Notes: generated from the sequence alone by a model not told the origin. A DNA stretch of 64,000 bases from Prevotella sp. P5-50 (GCF_002251295.1 NZ_NPJA01000019.1:310001-374000); one strand, 5' to 3'. Shown: positions 25,820-34,070, counted from the stretch's first letter. Made by a program: numbers and translations.

Positions 25820-27193
25820 ATGAAAAAGTTAATCCTTGCCCTACTAGTTGCTTGCAGCACACTCACAACGGTCGCACAAAACCTGCGACAAACCGTAGAA
25901 AACGGTGTACAGACCAGCATCCGACAGTCAGAAAACCATCTCTGGCGAGAGGCTTTTGCCACATGCAGAGCTCTCGATGCCATGCTTGGAGCCGGCAATC
26001 CCGATTTGCATTATCTTGTCAGCAACGAACGCTTCCGCCTCTACACCCGTCTGAACAAGTCGGCAGAACGTAAAGCTCAAATGGCGCTGATGGAAAACTA
26101 TGCGCGTGCCAGCAAGAAAAAAGATGTCATTGAAGACATGCTCATGAAGAAGGCTGCCTTTGCACGTACTACTGGCAACGCACCTTTGGCTACTGTATGC
26201 TATAAGGAGATCTTCACCATGAATGCAAAAGGCAAGGATGATAACGGCAAGGAAAAGTGCTTCAAAGACCTTATTGCCAAAGCCAAACAAGACAATAACG
26301 ACTTGATGGCGGGCATCATCAACAAGATGTATGACGAATGGACCGACTCTATTGCAGGCATCAGAGCTGTCAACGAACTGAAAACTGTCAAAGCACAATA
26401 CGCTGAAGCACAGGACGAAATAAGCACCAAGGCTACTACCATTACTGCGCAATGGGCGTTTATCGTCATCCTTATAGTTATTGGTGTAGGACTGGCTGCC
26501 GGTCTTCTCTTCTTCCTCTTTGTCATGTTCAAAAACGTCAGAGAAATCAAGCGCTTGAAGACCAGCCTCGATTTGGCAAATAGCAATAACGAGCAGAAAA
26601 ACAAGTTCCTCAATAATATCAGCGCACAAATCCGCCCGTCACTCGATGCCATGGAGCAAGGCGATACCAAACGACAGGTCAAGGCTTTGCAAAACTATAT
26701 CGCACACATAGAAAACTATATGATGCTTGAGCAGACTCGCGAGGAACACTACGAACTCACCAGTCACAATATGGGACAGTTCTGCGAGAAAGTCACCCAA
26801 GAGGTAAAGGCTATGGTCAAATCTACTACCGAAGTGACTTGTACTGCCCAACCCATCTCTTTCGCTACTAACGAGGACGCTTTGCGCACCATATTGCTCA
26901 ATATCGTAGAAGAGGTGGTAAAGGCCGATGGCGTGGAGCGCATCAACCTTGAGTTTAAGAAGCGCAACCCCCATACCGGTAATTTCTTGGTAACGGCTGT
27001 GGGTATGACCTTGCCCGAAGAGAAGCGCGAAACACTTTTCCAGGCATTCTCCGAGATTGCCGATCTGACTGAAGACGACGGACTTACCTTCCCCACTTGC
27101 AGTCTGATGGCGTATAAACTCAACGGTCATCTCCGTCTCGACGACGAGTTCCGTCATGGCATCCGCTTTGTTGTGGAACTGAAAGACAAATAA
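25820..27193 (+). CDS. Histidine-kinase-like membrane protein lacking the phosphoacceptor (pseudokinase)
   Basis: 457 aa. Signal peptide (ends TTVAQ), a helical TPR-like sensor part (about 20-205), one membrane segment (about 213-237, FIVILIVIGVGLAAGLLFFLF), a coiled linker, then a HisKA-like helix. Where kinases have FLANMSHEIRTPL this has FLNNISAQIRPSLDAM, so the phosphoacceptor His is Ala. The HATPase-like end (about 345-457) shows LLNIVEEVVKAD in place of the N-box, and clear G1/G2 glycine boxes are missing. It probably signals or regulates without phosphorylating. No response regulator is adjacent. A related intact kinase is at 44767-46572. A terminator follows. Confidence 0.78.
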   Translation: MKKLILALLVACSTLTTVAQNLRQTVENGVQTSIRQSENHLWREAFATCRALDAMLGAGNPDLHYLVSNERFRLYTRLNKSAERKAQMALMENYARASKKKDVIEDMLMKKAAFARTTGNAPLATVCYKEIFTMNAKGKDDNGKEKCFKDLIAKAKQDNNDLMAGIINKMYDEWTDSIAGIRAVNELKTVKAQYAEAQDEISTKATTITAQWAFIVILIVIGVGLAAGLLFFLFVMFKNVREIKRLKTSLDLANSNNEQKNKFLNNISAQIRPSLDAMEQGDTKRQVKALQNYIAHIENYMMLEQTREEHYELTSHNMGQFCEKVTQEVKAMVKSTTEVTCTAQPISFATNEDALRTILLNIVEEVVKADGVERINLEFKKRNPHTGNFLVTAVGMTLPEEKRETLFQAFSEIADLTEDDGLTFPTCSLMAYKLNGHLRLDDEFRHGIRFVVELKDK

Positions 27194-27216
27194 GCATCTG
27201 CATCGTAAGATATCAG

Positions 27217-27251
27217 TAAAGGTGGAGTCTCCGTACGAGACTCCACCTTTA
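27217..27251 (+). terminator. Terminator after the kinase-like gene
   Basis: Arms taaaggtggagtct (27217-27230) and agactccaccttta (27238-27251), 7-nt loop, T-rich end. Confidence 0.8.
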
Positions 27252-27297
27252 ATTTACGCTAAGGCGCAATCCTACTATGTGCGGGATATTGCCCGAT

Positions 27298-27504
27298 ATT
27301 TTGCCAAGGCGTTTCCAAACCTTTGGCAAAAGTATTGTCCAATGTTTGGCAAAGGTGTTTTTCCAATGTTTGGCATAAGTATTACCTAACGTTTGACAAA
27401 ACGTAATGTCTAACGTTTGAAAAAGGTCTTTTCAACGTTTGATAAAGATGTTATCCAACGTTTGATAAAAAGATTATCAAGGTTTGGAAAAACGATGATA
27501 AACG
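27298..27504. repeat. Degenerate 22-24 bp tandem array, about 9 units
   Basis: Units begin near 27298, 27321, 27345, 27369, 27392, 27416, 27438, 27461 and 27483, with rough consensus TTTGrnAAAr, a variable middle, then tCCAAcG. Period is close to two helical turns. It lies in the gene-free gap 27252-27815 between the kinase-like gene and the fucosidase. Confidence 0.8.
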
Positions 27505-27593
27505 ATTGTATTTTATAAGGGAAATAGGATTACGCTTTACTTTGTCCTTTCAGGACGTTAGTTAATTGTTTATGTTTGGTATCCTCAGGGCGT

Positions 27594-27750
27594 TGCACGG
27601 GTGGTCGAAGTGTGGTCGAAAACGCCGTTGTAAGATTTTCGACCACCCATTTAACCGTATATCTTACAACGTGTTATGACATATCGGTGGTCGAGTGGTC
27701 GATTTTTACGACATCGCGTGTGCGTGCGTACACGTGTATGTACGCACGCA
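27594..27750. repeat. GGTGGTCGA cluster and nested inverted repeats, locus 3
   Basis: Four copies of ggtggtcga/gtggtcga-type words in both orientations (27599-27703). Arms cgttgtaagat (27626-27636) and atcttacaacg (27661-27671). A separate hairpin tgcgtgcgtac / gtacgcacgca (27721-27731, 27740-27750, 8-nt loop) sits 66 nt beyond the fucosidase stop and could be its terminator on the minus strand. Confidence 0.65.
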
Positions 27751-27815
27751 AACCTTATATATTAGATTCATTCATCTCAGATGAACTGTCGTTTCTGCTG
27801 ATAGCAGCAATCCGT

Positions 27816-29144
27816 TTACTGGATGAATCCTATTTCGATGACCTGATCAACAGCTGTAGGCACAGCATCGAGCGTGAGTATCACACCGCCTTGACACTTC
27901 TGCATCTTCACCGCCTTACGACTGACAAAATCTACAGCCTTCTTCATCTGTTTATTGCCAGTGGGCAGATAGAGCACCTTGTCTTGCAGGTTGAGGATAT
28001 GCACAAACAGTCGGTTGTCCTTCTGTGTGGTCACTCCCCAGTCGTGAGGTGCAACAAATCCACCGCGTGTGCCATAGATAGTTTCGCCATATACCTTCAT
28101 CCAGTCGCCCATCTCCTTCAGACGTTCCACCGCAACAGCGGGCAGACAACCATCAGGTTGCGGACCGATATTCATGAGCAGATTGGCATTTTTGCCTGCT
28201 GCCTTCACCAGATATTGAATGAGTGTATGGGTCGATTTGTAGTTCTGGTCGGTAATCTTGTAGCCCCACATGCCGTTCATTGTCTCGCATGTTTCAAGTG
28301 GCAACTGCGAAATAGACTGTCCGGAGAGTCCGGCAGAGTTTTCGCCAGGCAGGTCGCGCTCAAACATTTGGAAGTCTTCGCCAGGGAATGGAGTCACGTG
28401 ATGGTTGTTGCCGATGAGGCATGCAGGCTGCAAACTGTGGATGAGTGCATACTGTTCGGGCAGTTGCCAGTCAAATGATGGATTGATGTCTTGATCCCAC
28501 CAACCGTCAAACCAGATGGCTCCTACCTTGCCATAGTTGGTGAGCAGTTCGGTGAGTTGGTTGTTCATAAACTTATAGTACGACTTCCAATTTTGTTTGT
28601 CCTTGGGTCGTCCTGTGCCGTGTCCGGTACGTCCCAGCGGAGCATCCTCACGTTGCCAGTCGATGTGTGAATAGTAGAAGTGGATGTCAATACCCTGTCG
28701 GTGACATTCGTCAGCAAGTTCTTTCACGATGTCACGCTTAAAGGGTGTAGCCTTCACGACATTATAGTCAGAGTATTTGGTGTCAAACATGGAGAAGCCT
28801 TCGTGATGGCGGGTGGTGAAGCAAATATATTTGGCACCTGATGCCTTGATCTGCTCTACCCACTCTTTGGCATTGAAGCGAGAGGGATAGAAGCCGCCTG
28901 CGAGTTTGGCATATTCCTTGTAGTTTAAGTCTGCGTTGTGCATGGTCCATTCTCCTGTGGCAAGCATGGCATAGAGTCCCCAGTGGAGGAAGATGCCGAA
29001 TTTCTCGTCTTGAAAATGTTTGCGTGCCTCAAGGTTCTCCTTGGTAGGTACGTAGTCTGCCGACTGTTGCAATGTCTGTTGTGCCATTGTCGATGTCAAT
29101 GCCAGCGTCAGCATGACGGTTGTGAATAGTTTTTTCATCATCAA
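27816..29144 (-). CDS. Alpha-L-fucosidase, GH29
   Basis: 442 aa with a signal peptide (ends STMAQ). GH29 signs: KFGIFLHWGLYAMLATGEWT (about 48-67), YICFTTRHHEGFSMFDTKYSDYN, and the catalytic nucleophile Asp213 in GAIWFDGWWDQD. Removes alpha-linked fucose from host or plant glycans in the periplasm or outside, feeding fucose catabolism. There is no SusC/D pair beside it. Start could be any of three consecutive ATGs. It sits just left of the yifB-bounded mosaic. The gap 29145-29240 shows no other gene. Confidence 0.93.
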   Translation of the reverse strand: MMMKKLFTTVMLTLALTSTMAQQTLQQSADYVPTKENLEARKHFQDEKFGIFLHWGLYAMLATGEWTMHNADLNYKEYAKLAGGFYPSRFNAKEWVEQIKASGAKYICFTTRHHEGFSMFDTKYSDYNVVKATPFKRDIVKELADECHRQGIDIHFYYSHIDWQREDAPLGRTGHGTGRPKDKQNWKSYYKFMNNQLTELLTNYGKVGAIWFDGWWDQDINPSFDWQLPEQYALIHSLQPACLIGNNHHVTPFPGEDFQMFERDLPGENSAGLSGQSISQLPLETCETMNGMWGYKITDQNYKSTHTLIQYLVKAAGKNANLLMNIGPQPDGCLPAVAVERLKEMGDWMKVYGETIYGTRGGFVAPHDWGVTTQKDNRLFVHILNLQDKVLYLPTGNKQMKKAVDFVSRKAVKMQKCQGGVILTLDAVPTAVDQVIEIGFIQ

Positions 29145-29240
29145 GTTTTTTAGTTGTTATGCTCCACCGTTCTGCTTGGTCAACGGCATATTTCTATTGT
29201 GTGATAATTGCTTGGGTTTTCAAATCCCTATAGGCATGAT

Positions 29241-29406
29241 TTATATCCCTCGCTCAGCCCAGTCACCTCTGTCGAGGTTGCGGTAACCGATGGCTTCAGC
29301 GATGTGTTGTTGCTGCACTTGCGCCGATCCTTCAAGGTCGGCAATGGTGCGTGCCACCTTGAGAATTCTGCTATATGCTCGTGCAGAGAGTTTCAATCGC
29401 TCCATG
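29241..29406 (-). pseudogene. C-terminal fragment of yifB/comM (fragment A)
   Basis: Minus strand reads [20 protein letters not shown] ... [17 protein letters not shown] and stop (29241-29243), the last 54 codons of a YifB protein. It aligns over its whole length with the end of the intact gene at 38483-40030 but differs at roughly 15-20% of bases. The right end (29380-29406) shares a perfect 27-bp stretch with 38622-38648, exactly where similarity stops. No start or upstream part exists here. Confidence 0.85.
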
Positions 29407-30162
29407 CCATTTAGCACTACGCCTACGATGATTTATCAAGGACATAGGTGAATGGCCATTGTTTATGTTCACGATGCAAAGATAACACTTTTTGTTTAAT
29501 TAGTCGAGCCTTTTTGATTAGAATTGCTCCATTGTGCATAGACTCTATACATTCCCACATGGGCCAGGTGAATTTCTGATAGACAGAATCTAAGGAATGT
29601 ATTTCAACGAGGTTGAGTCCGATAACATGTTTTTTGAGGTCTGTATTGCGGTATTGCTTCTTTACGACAGCATAGGCGCGTCCCATATCCTCAAAAATGT
29701 AGGGCGCAACGTCGGCGAAAGGTTCCGATTCAAGACCATCCATAGTGATAATATAACACTCGGGAACCACATCATTATATGTGAACCCCCACCAGTATGC
29801 CACTATCTTCGAACAGATAAATAGGTGATGCGGCCTTATTCTTAAAAAAAACAGCAATTTTGTTGATAAAAAACTTGCAAATGCGAAATATTATCATTAA
29901 CTTTGTAGCATCAAAATACGAGAAGAATGGAAAGTACGGAGATTATAAAGAACGCAGGCCTAAAAATCACTCCGCAACGTAAAGTGGTTTATGAGGTTAT
30001 GATGGAATTGCGTCATGCTGCGATTGATGAAATAATCAAGTGTGTGCAATCCAAAGATAATGAGATAACCATCTCAACCATCTATCGCATTCTTGATTCG
30101 TTTTGCAAGGCTAATCTGTTGTCACTTGTGTTCCATCCCGAAGAGGGGAAAATCTATTATGA
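29398..30162. repeat. Long direct repeat, copy 1 (unknown ORF / fur module)
   Basis: About 765 bp nearly identical to 32513-33272. Both copies start at cgctccatgccat, directly next to a yifB fragment, and carry the divergent unknown ORF and the 5' part of the fur-family gene. Copy 1 breaks off inside fur. Confidence 0.93.
29423..29857 (-). CDS. Hypothetical protein of the duplicated module
   Basis: 144 aa, not recognised. Aromatic and charged: [20 protein letters not shown], then [20 protein letters not shown] and [19 protein letters not shown]-terminus [11 protein letters not shown]. No signal peptide, no membrane segment, no known catalytic motif. The start is uncertain: the first dozen residues ([13 protein letters not shown]) come from AT-rich DNA and may not be coding. 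It points away from the fur gene with 69 nt between them. The second copy is broken by a 2-base deletion. Confidence 0.5.
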   Translation of the reverse strand: MLFFLRIRPHHLFICSKIVAYWWGFTYNDVVPECYIITMDGLESEPFADVAPYIFEDMGRAYAVVKKQYRNTDLKKHVIGLNLVEIHSLDSVYQKFTWPMWECIESMHNGAILIKKARLIKQKVLSLHREHKQWPFTYVLDKSS

Positions 30163-30181
30163 TTTAAGTTTCGGGAGTTAG
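29927..30181 (+). pseudogene. Fur-family regulator, truncated copy
   Basis: 84 aa: the N-terminal DNA-binding domain of a Fur-like protein (MESTEIIKNAGLKITPQRKV, TISTIYRILDSFCKANLLSL) identical to the intact copy at 33037-33453 except Q/E and a few changes, then at residue 79 it runs into unrelated sequence and stops. The dimerisation and metal-binding half is missing. If made, it could bind DNA poorly or compete with the full protein. A -7-like TAACTTTG lies about 27 nt upstream. Confidence 0.8.
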
Positions 30182-30471
30182 TTGGCACTATAAATTAAGG
30201 CACAAAAAAAGCACAGGATTTCTTGCGTATATCGCATAAAATGATAATGCCGAAGGTGCAATGTTTACCATAATGAACGTGATAAAGGGAGTTAAAATGA
30301 ACGAGCATACACTGTTCGGACGCAAGAGCAGGTGCAACAGCGTGTATCCGCTGCTGTATGTATTCCAGTTTTTGTTTTCTGGGCAAAAGCCAATGATTTA
30401 CTACTATGTAAATTATCAGTGAATATCGTTTTTTATAACTTTGTCATGTCTATTACCTAAAATTTATAAAT
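30182..30471. other. Gap with promoter of the Ntn-hydrolase gene
   Basis: No gene seen. A TAACTTTG -7 box at 30436-30443 precedes the ATG at 30472 by 28 nt. The left half is where the duplicated module breaks off; its origin is unclear. Confidence 0.6.
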
Positions 30472-31704
30472 ATGAGAAAGAACAACGAATTTTTCAGAAC
30501 AAAGTTCCTTAGACTGTCCACATGTTTTTTAGTGTCAGTAGCCTCTGTGTCAAGCCTCCTTTTGTCCGCTTCGTGCAGCGATGATGACAATGTTCCACCC
30601 GATGTGACCAAAAAGAATCCCACTACTTTTATAAAAGATGCAGAAAAAGTGGCCATGTTGCGCTCCATGAAAGATGTGGATGGCAGCGGAAGGTTGTATG
30701 AAATCAATTATACGGCCGACTATAAACTTGATGACGTGTTAAAGTCTGGTTTCACAGAAACCAACCAACTCTTCAACTATGTAGCCTATCTACTTTACGA
30801 CAGCCTCCCCGGCAAAAAGGCACAGGTTTCGTTCGATGCCGGATGCAGTGCCTTTGCAGTACCCGACAGGCAAAGCGGTAATTTCTTGATGGGGCGCAAC
30901 TACGACTTCTGTCATGCCACAGAAGACGGCAAAGGCTACAAGTCGATAGCGGCTATCATAGTTCACACGGCTCCTGAGGGTGGAAAGAAATCAATCTCCA
31001 TGGTGGATGGCATGCAATTAGGTTTTGGCCAGGGATTTTATACCGATGGCAAGAGCGACCTCTCCCCGCTGATGGGATTGCCCTACGCTGCCCTTGACGG
31101 CATTAACGAAGACGGATTCGCCATTGGTGTCCTGGCGCTGAGAGAGAATCAGACGAAACAGAATGACAAAAACAAGCCGCGCATAGGTACAACGACAGCC
31201 ATACGTATGCTGCTCGACCGTGCATCCACCGTCAAGGAAGCCCTGGCAATGCTTGCAGGCTATAATATGGACATGCAGGGCAGTGGACGCAGCAACTACC
31301 ACTATTTCATGGCCGATGCCACAGGAGACTATGCCATCGTGGAATACACTCTTGAAAAGGGCGAAACTATACCTACTGTAATGGAAAAGTTCACCGGCAA
31401 TGACACCCTGCGCTGCGTCACCAACTTCTATGTCTCACCCACGATGGTGGGTACAAACGATGGATGGGGATCCCTGCATGGCAAGGAACGCTATTGGACG
31501 TTAAGAAACTGTCTCGCGCGCAACAACTACTGTCTTGATTCCAAACAAGCCATGTCCCTGCTACAAGACGTCTCACAGCCAGCGGACTTGAAAAATATCA
31601 CATCACAGACTCAATGGTCGTGCCTCTACAACCTCAGCGAAAAGACACTTCGTCTGGCCATCCTGCGAGAATATGGGAAAATCTACAACTTTAAGGTAGA
31701 ATAG
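30472..31704 (+). CDS. Choloylglycine hydrolase/acylase family (Ntn) lipoprotein
   Basis: 410 aa. Signal peptide with lipobox SASC (Cys35), so surface or periplasmic lipoprotein. The linear amide C-N hydrolase fold is marked by the likely nucleophile Cys125 in FDAGCSAFAVPD, MGRNYDFCH (Arg142, Asp145), LDGINEDGFAIGVLAL, and ADATGDYAIVEY. In bile salt hydrolases and penicillin V acylases the Cys is N-terminal; here about 124 residues precede it, so autocleavage or a pro-segment is expected. The substrate is unknown: bile salts, N-acyl-amides or acyl-homoserine lactones are candidates. It is followed after 7 nt by a lipoprotein gene, probably an operon. Confidence 0.82.
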   Translation: MRKNNEFFRTKFLRLSTCFLVSVASVSSLLLSASCSDDDNVPPDVTKKNPTTFIKDAEKVAMLRSMKDVDGSGRLYEINYTADYKLDDVLKSGFTETNQLFNYVAYLLYDSLPGKKAQVSFDAGCSAFAVPDRQSGNFLMGRNYDFCHATEDGKGYKSIAAIIVHTAPEGGKKSISMVDGMQLGFGQGFYTDGKSDLSPLMGLPYAALDGINEDGFAIGVLALRENQTKQNDKNKPRIGTTTAIRMLLDRASTVKEALAMLAGYNMDMQGSGRSNYHYFMADATGDYAIVEYTLEKGETIPTVMEKFTGNDTLRCVTNFYVSPTMVGTNDGWGSLHGKERYWTLRNCLARNNYCLDSKQAMSLLQDVSQPADLKNITSQTQWSCLYNLSEKTLRLAILREYGKIYNFKVE

Positions 31705-31711
31705 TCCTGGT

Positions 31712-32476
31712 ATGAAAACAATGTTTGGTAAAATGCTACGACTGAGAAAAGTCAAAACCATACTATGGGCAGCACCGATGTTGATTTGCTCGTTGCTCCT
31801 CAACATGGGATGCTCAGATGATGATGATGATTCCATGGGAGGACAAGGGGGACAGGAGATGACAGATACGACGGCCATTTCCCTGACTTATCACCACTTT
31901 ATTGCTTCTGACGATGTCATTATCCTGGATGCCGACACTACACGGATTTCTGTCAGCAAGGCTTTAGCCGACAAGTTGGGCATCACTCATTTTGCCGGTC
32001 GGCCGCTGGCCGTATGGCAGAAGGTGAACTGTCTGCCATATATCAGGCGCGCCACTTCTGAGCGCCTGGAGGACAACCGCTATATCCTGACCGTTGACGA
32101 GAGTGCATCACTGGCCGACGTGTTGCCAGAGGATGCGGAATTCAATTTTGATACGAAGTTGCATGTCAACCACCAGGCCACGAAATCACGGACTAGCGCC
32201 GGAGGTTCTAATCTCGTAGAGGATATATCCTCACGGTATATGGAAGGCGACACCATTCATCCTGCGGTGATTCTCTATACCGACCAGGGAGGAGCAGGGG
32301 AAGACGTGCAGGTGGAGGACGATATCCTTCTGGACGGCAATGCTTTTAATAAAACCGACGGCAATGAGGGCTATGACTCTGGCGCGAATCGTTTCGCACG
32401 ATTCACCGGGAGCCATCTGCGAGAGTTGTGCGAAAGGCACGGCTTGTATCTCGCAATGGATGTCTATTCGGTCTAA
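31712..32476 (+). CDS. Lipoprotein, 3' end replaced by antisense yifB sequence
   Basis: 254 aa. Lipobox NMGC with Cys about residue 34, followed by SDDDDDSMGG. Residues about 50-220 contain no domain I recognise (ISVSKALADKLGITHFAGRP, YIRRATSERLEDNRYILTVD). From about residue 221 (DSGANRFARFTGSHLRELCE) the coding bases are the reverse strand of yifB (32373-32472), so the native C-terminus has been lost and the last 34 residues are an accident of joining. The gene is likely a truncated remnant, though it could still make an anchored protein. Probably partner of the preceding hydrolase. Confidence 0.65.
   Translation: MKTMFGKMLRLRKVKTILWAAPMLICSLLLNMGCSDDDDDSMGGQGGQEMTDTTAISLTYHHFIASDDVIILDADTTRISVSKALADKLGITHFAGRPLAVWQKVNCLPYIRRATSERLEDNRYILTVDESASLADVLPEDAEFNFDTKLHVNHQATKSRTSAGGSNLVEDISSRYMEGDTIHPAVILYTDQGGAGEDVQVEDDILLDGNAFNKTDGNEGYDSGANRFARFTGSHLRELCERHGLYLAMDVYSV
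32373..32472 (-). pseudogene. Internal yifB fragment (fragment B)
   Basis: 100 bp that match 38781-38880 of the intact yifB with three differences. Minus strand reads LDRIDIHCEIQAVPFAQLSQ MAPGESCETIRARVIA. Similarity ends abruptly on both sides: on the left inside the lipoprotein gene, on the right just before the second direct-repeat copy. Confidence 0.9.
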
Positions 32477-32512
32477 GAAAAGAGGAGCCGCTGATTGTCC
32501 CACTTTTTGGCT

Positions 32513-33272
32513 CGCTCCATGCCATCTAGCACTACGCCTACGATGATTTATCAAGGACATAGGTGAATGGCCATTGTTTATGTTCACGATGCAAAGATAA
32601 CACTTTTTGTTTAATTAGTCGAGCCTTTTTGATTAGAATTGCTCCATTGTGCATAGACTCTATACATTCCCACATGGGCCAGGTGAATTTCTGATAGACA
32701 GAATCTAAGGAATGTATTTCGACGAGGTTGAGTCCGATAACATGTTTTTTGAGGTCTGTATTGCGGTATTGCTTCTTTACGACAGCATAGGCGCGTCCCA
32801 TATCCTCAAAAATGTAGGGCAACGTCGGCGAAAGGTTCCGATTCAAGACCATCCATAGTGATAATATAACACTCGGAAACCACATCATTATATGTGAACC
32901 CCCACCAGTATGCCACTATCTTCGAACAGATAAATAGGTAATGCGGCTTTATTCTTAAAAAAATATAATTTTGTTGGTAAAAATTTGCAAATGCGAAATA
33001 TTTTCATTAAATTTGTGGCATCAAAATACGAGAAGAATGGAAAGTACGGAGATTATAAAGAACGCAGGCCTAAAAATCACTCCGCAACGTAAAGTGGTTT
33101 ATGAGGTTATGATGGAATTGCGTCATGCTGCCATTGATGAAATAATCAAGTGTGTGCAATCCAAAGATAATCAGATAACCATCTCAACCATCTATCGCAT
33201 TCTTGATTCGTTTTGCAAGGCTAATCTGTTGTCACTTGTGTTCCATCCCGAAGTGGGGAAAAACTATTATGA
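32513..33272. repeat. Long direct repeat, copy 2
   Basis: Matches 29398-30162 at well over 90% identity, with a few small indels. This copy continues into a complete fur gene, so it is the fuller end of the module. Confidence 0.93.
32538..32960 (-). pseudogene. Second copy of the hypothetical ORF, frameshifted
   Basis: Same protein as 29423-29857 ([20 protein letters not shown] to the same C-terminus), but a 2-base deletion near 32820 (gggcgcaac in copy 1, gggcaac here) splits it. The remaining frame begins [18 protein letters not shown], out of frame with copy 1. Confidence 0.75.
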
Positions 33273-33453
33273 CATTACCGTGACAGAGCATCACCACATA
33301 TTCGAGGGAGAGAGCATCTTGGATTATATGGATGAAGAGCTTACGGAATTGATACGACAGTATTTGAAAGAAAAGAATTTTGCATCGGTTGACATTAGTC
33401 GAATACAGGTGCAGATAACGATAAATAATCCAAAGTTAAACACTAAAAATTAA
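33037..33453 (+). CDS. Fur-family transcriptional regulator
   Basis: 138 aa from the ATG at 33037. Winged helix N-terminus (ITPQRKVVYEVMMELRHAAI, TISTIYRILDSFCKAN) and a C-terminal dimerisation domain with a His-rich metal site, ITVTEHHHIFEGESIL. It lacks the CxxC pairs that hold structural zinc in many Fur, Zur and PerR proteins, so the metal or signal cannot be assigned. Only 5 nt separate it from the QueD-like gene, which it probably controls together with itself. A TAnnTTTG-like box (taaatttgt) lies about 22 nt upstream. Confidence 0.88.
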   Translation: MESTEIIKNAGLKITPQRKVVYEVMMELRHAAIDEIIKCVQSKDNQITISTIYRILDSFCKANLLSLVFHPEVGKNYYDITVTEHHHIFEGESILDYMDEELTELIRQYLKEKNFASVDISRIQVQITINNPKLNTKN

Positions 33454-33458
33454 AAAGT

Positions 33459-34025
33459 ATGAGAAGTATCACGACTTTCGATTTGCAGTATGCACATCGG
33501 TTCTATGGCTTCCAAGGCGAAGCCCAGTATCTTCACGGTCACACTGGCACACTGACCATTGAGGTGGAAGATACGGTTGAAGAAGGTGTAAACATGGTGT
33601 ACCCTTGTAATGAAATCCAAAAGGTGGCATGGAGCCTGTTGAAGAATTTTGACCATGCCTTGGTGCTCCGCGAAGATGACCCTTTGCTTCCTGCCATTCT
33701 TGATGTGTATGAAAAGCAAGGCATCAAGAACGGCCATCCGCAAAACAAAATGAAAGGAGAGGCCTTCAAGACAGAATTGGCAACGGCTTACCCCGATGCC
33801 CGTCTGGTTGTTACCAAAGAAACCATGACAGTGGAAGGTATGATTAAGATTGTATATGACTTGTTGAAAGACAAACTGAACATCGCTAAGATCACTTTCA
33901 CAAGCGGTGTGAATGCCGCGTCTGCCGAGTTTACCACAAAGAATAACATCGACCGTTGTCCTCTTTGCGGTGTCGCCCTCAATGCGGATGGAGTATGCCC
34001 AAAATGTGGTTATCGGAAAAAATAA
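33459..34025 (+). CDS. QueD/6-pyruvoyltetrahydropterin synthase-like protein with C-terminal zinc ribbon
   Basis: 188 aa. T-fold (COG0720-like) core: zinc ligands His13 (YAHRF), His26 and His28 (LHGHTG), FDHALVL (the Asp-His pair), and VTKETMTVEGMIKIVYDLL. The catalytic Cys of QueD, four residues before the HGH motif, is Ala22 here. The C-terminus adds a zinc ribbon with Cys167, Cys170, Cys180, Cys183 (CPLCG and CPKCG). Related enzymes act in 7-deazaguanine or pterin synthesis; without the Cys the reaction is probably different. Pairing with a Fur-type regulator suggests metal-dependent expression, as reported for some QueD and FolE paralogues under Zur (inference). A terminator follows. Confidence 0.82.
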   Translation: MRSITTFDLQYAHRFYGFQGEAQYLHGHTGTLTIEVEDTVEEGVNMVYPCNEIQKVAWSLLKNFDHALVLREDDPLLPAILDVYEKQGIKNGHPQNKMKGEAFKTELATAYPDARLVVTKETMTVEGMIKIVYDLLKDKLNIAKITFTSGVNAASAEFTTKNNIDRCPLCGVALNADGVCPKCGYRKK

Positions 34026-34070
34026 TCCACGGAAAGCTGCATATAAAATAAAGTAATGATGAAAATATGG

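Noticed and set aside
27576..28478. 300-aa plus-strand ORF
   Set aside because: Antisense to the GH29 fucosidase, whose catalytic motifs are clear, and its start lies in the GGTGGTCGA repeats.
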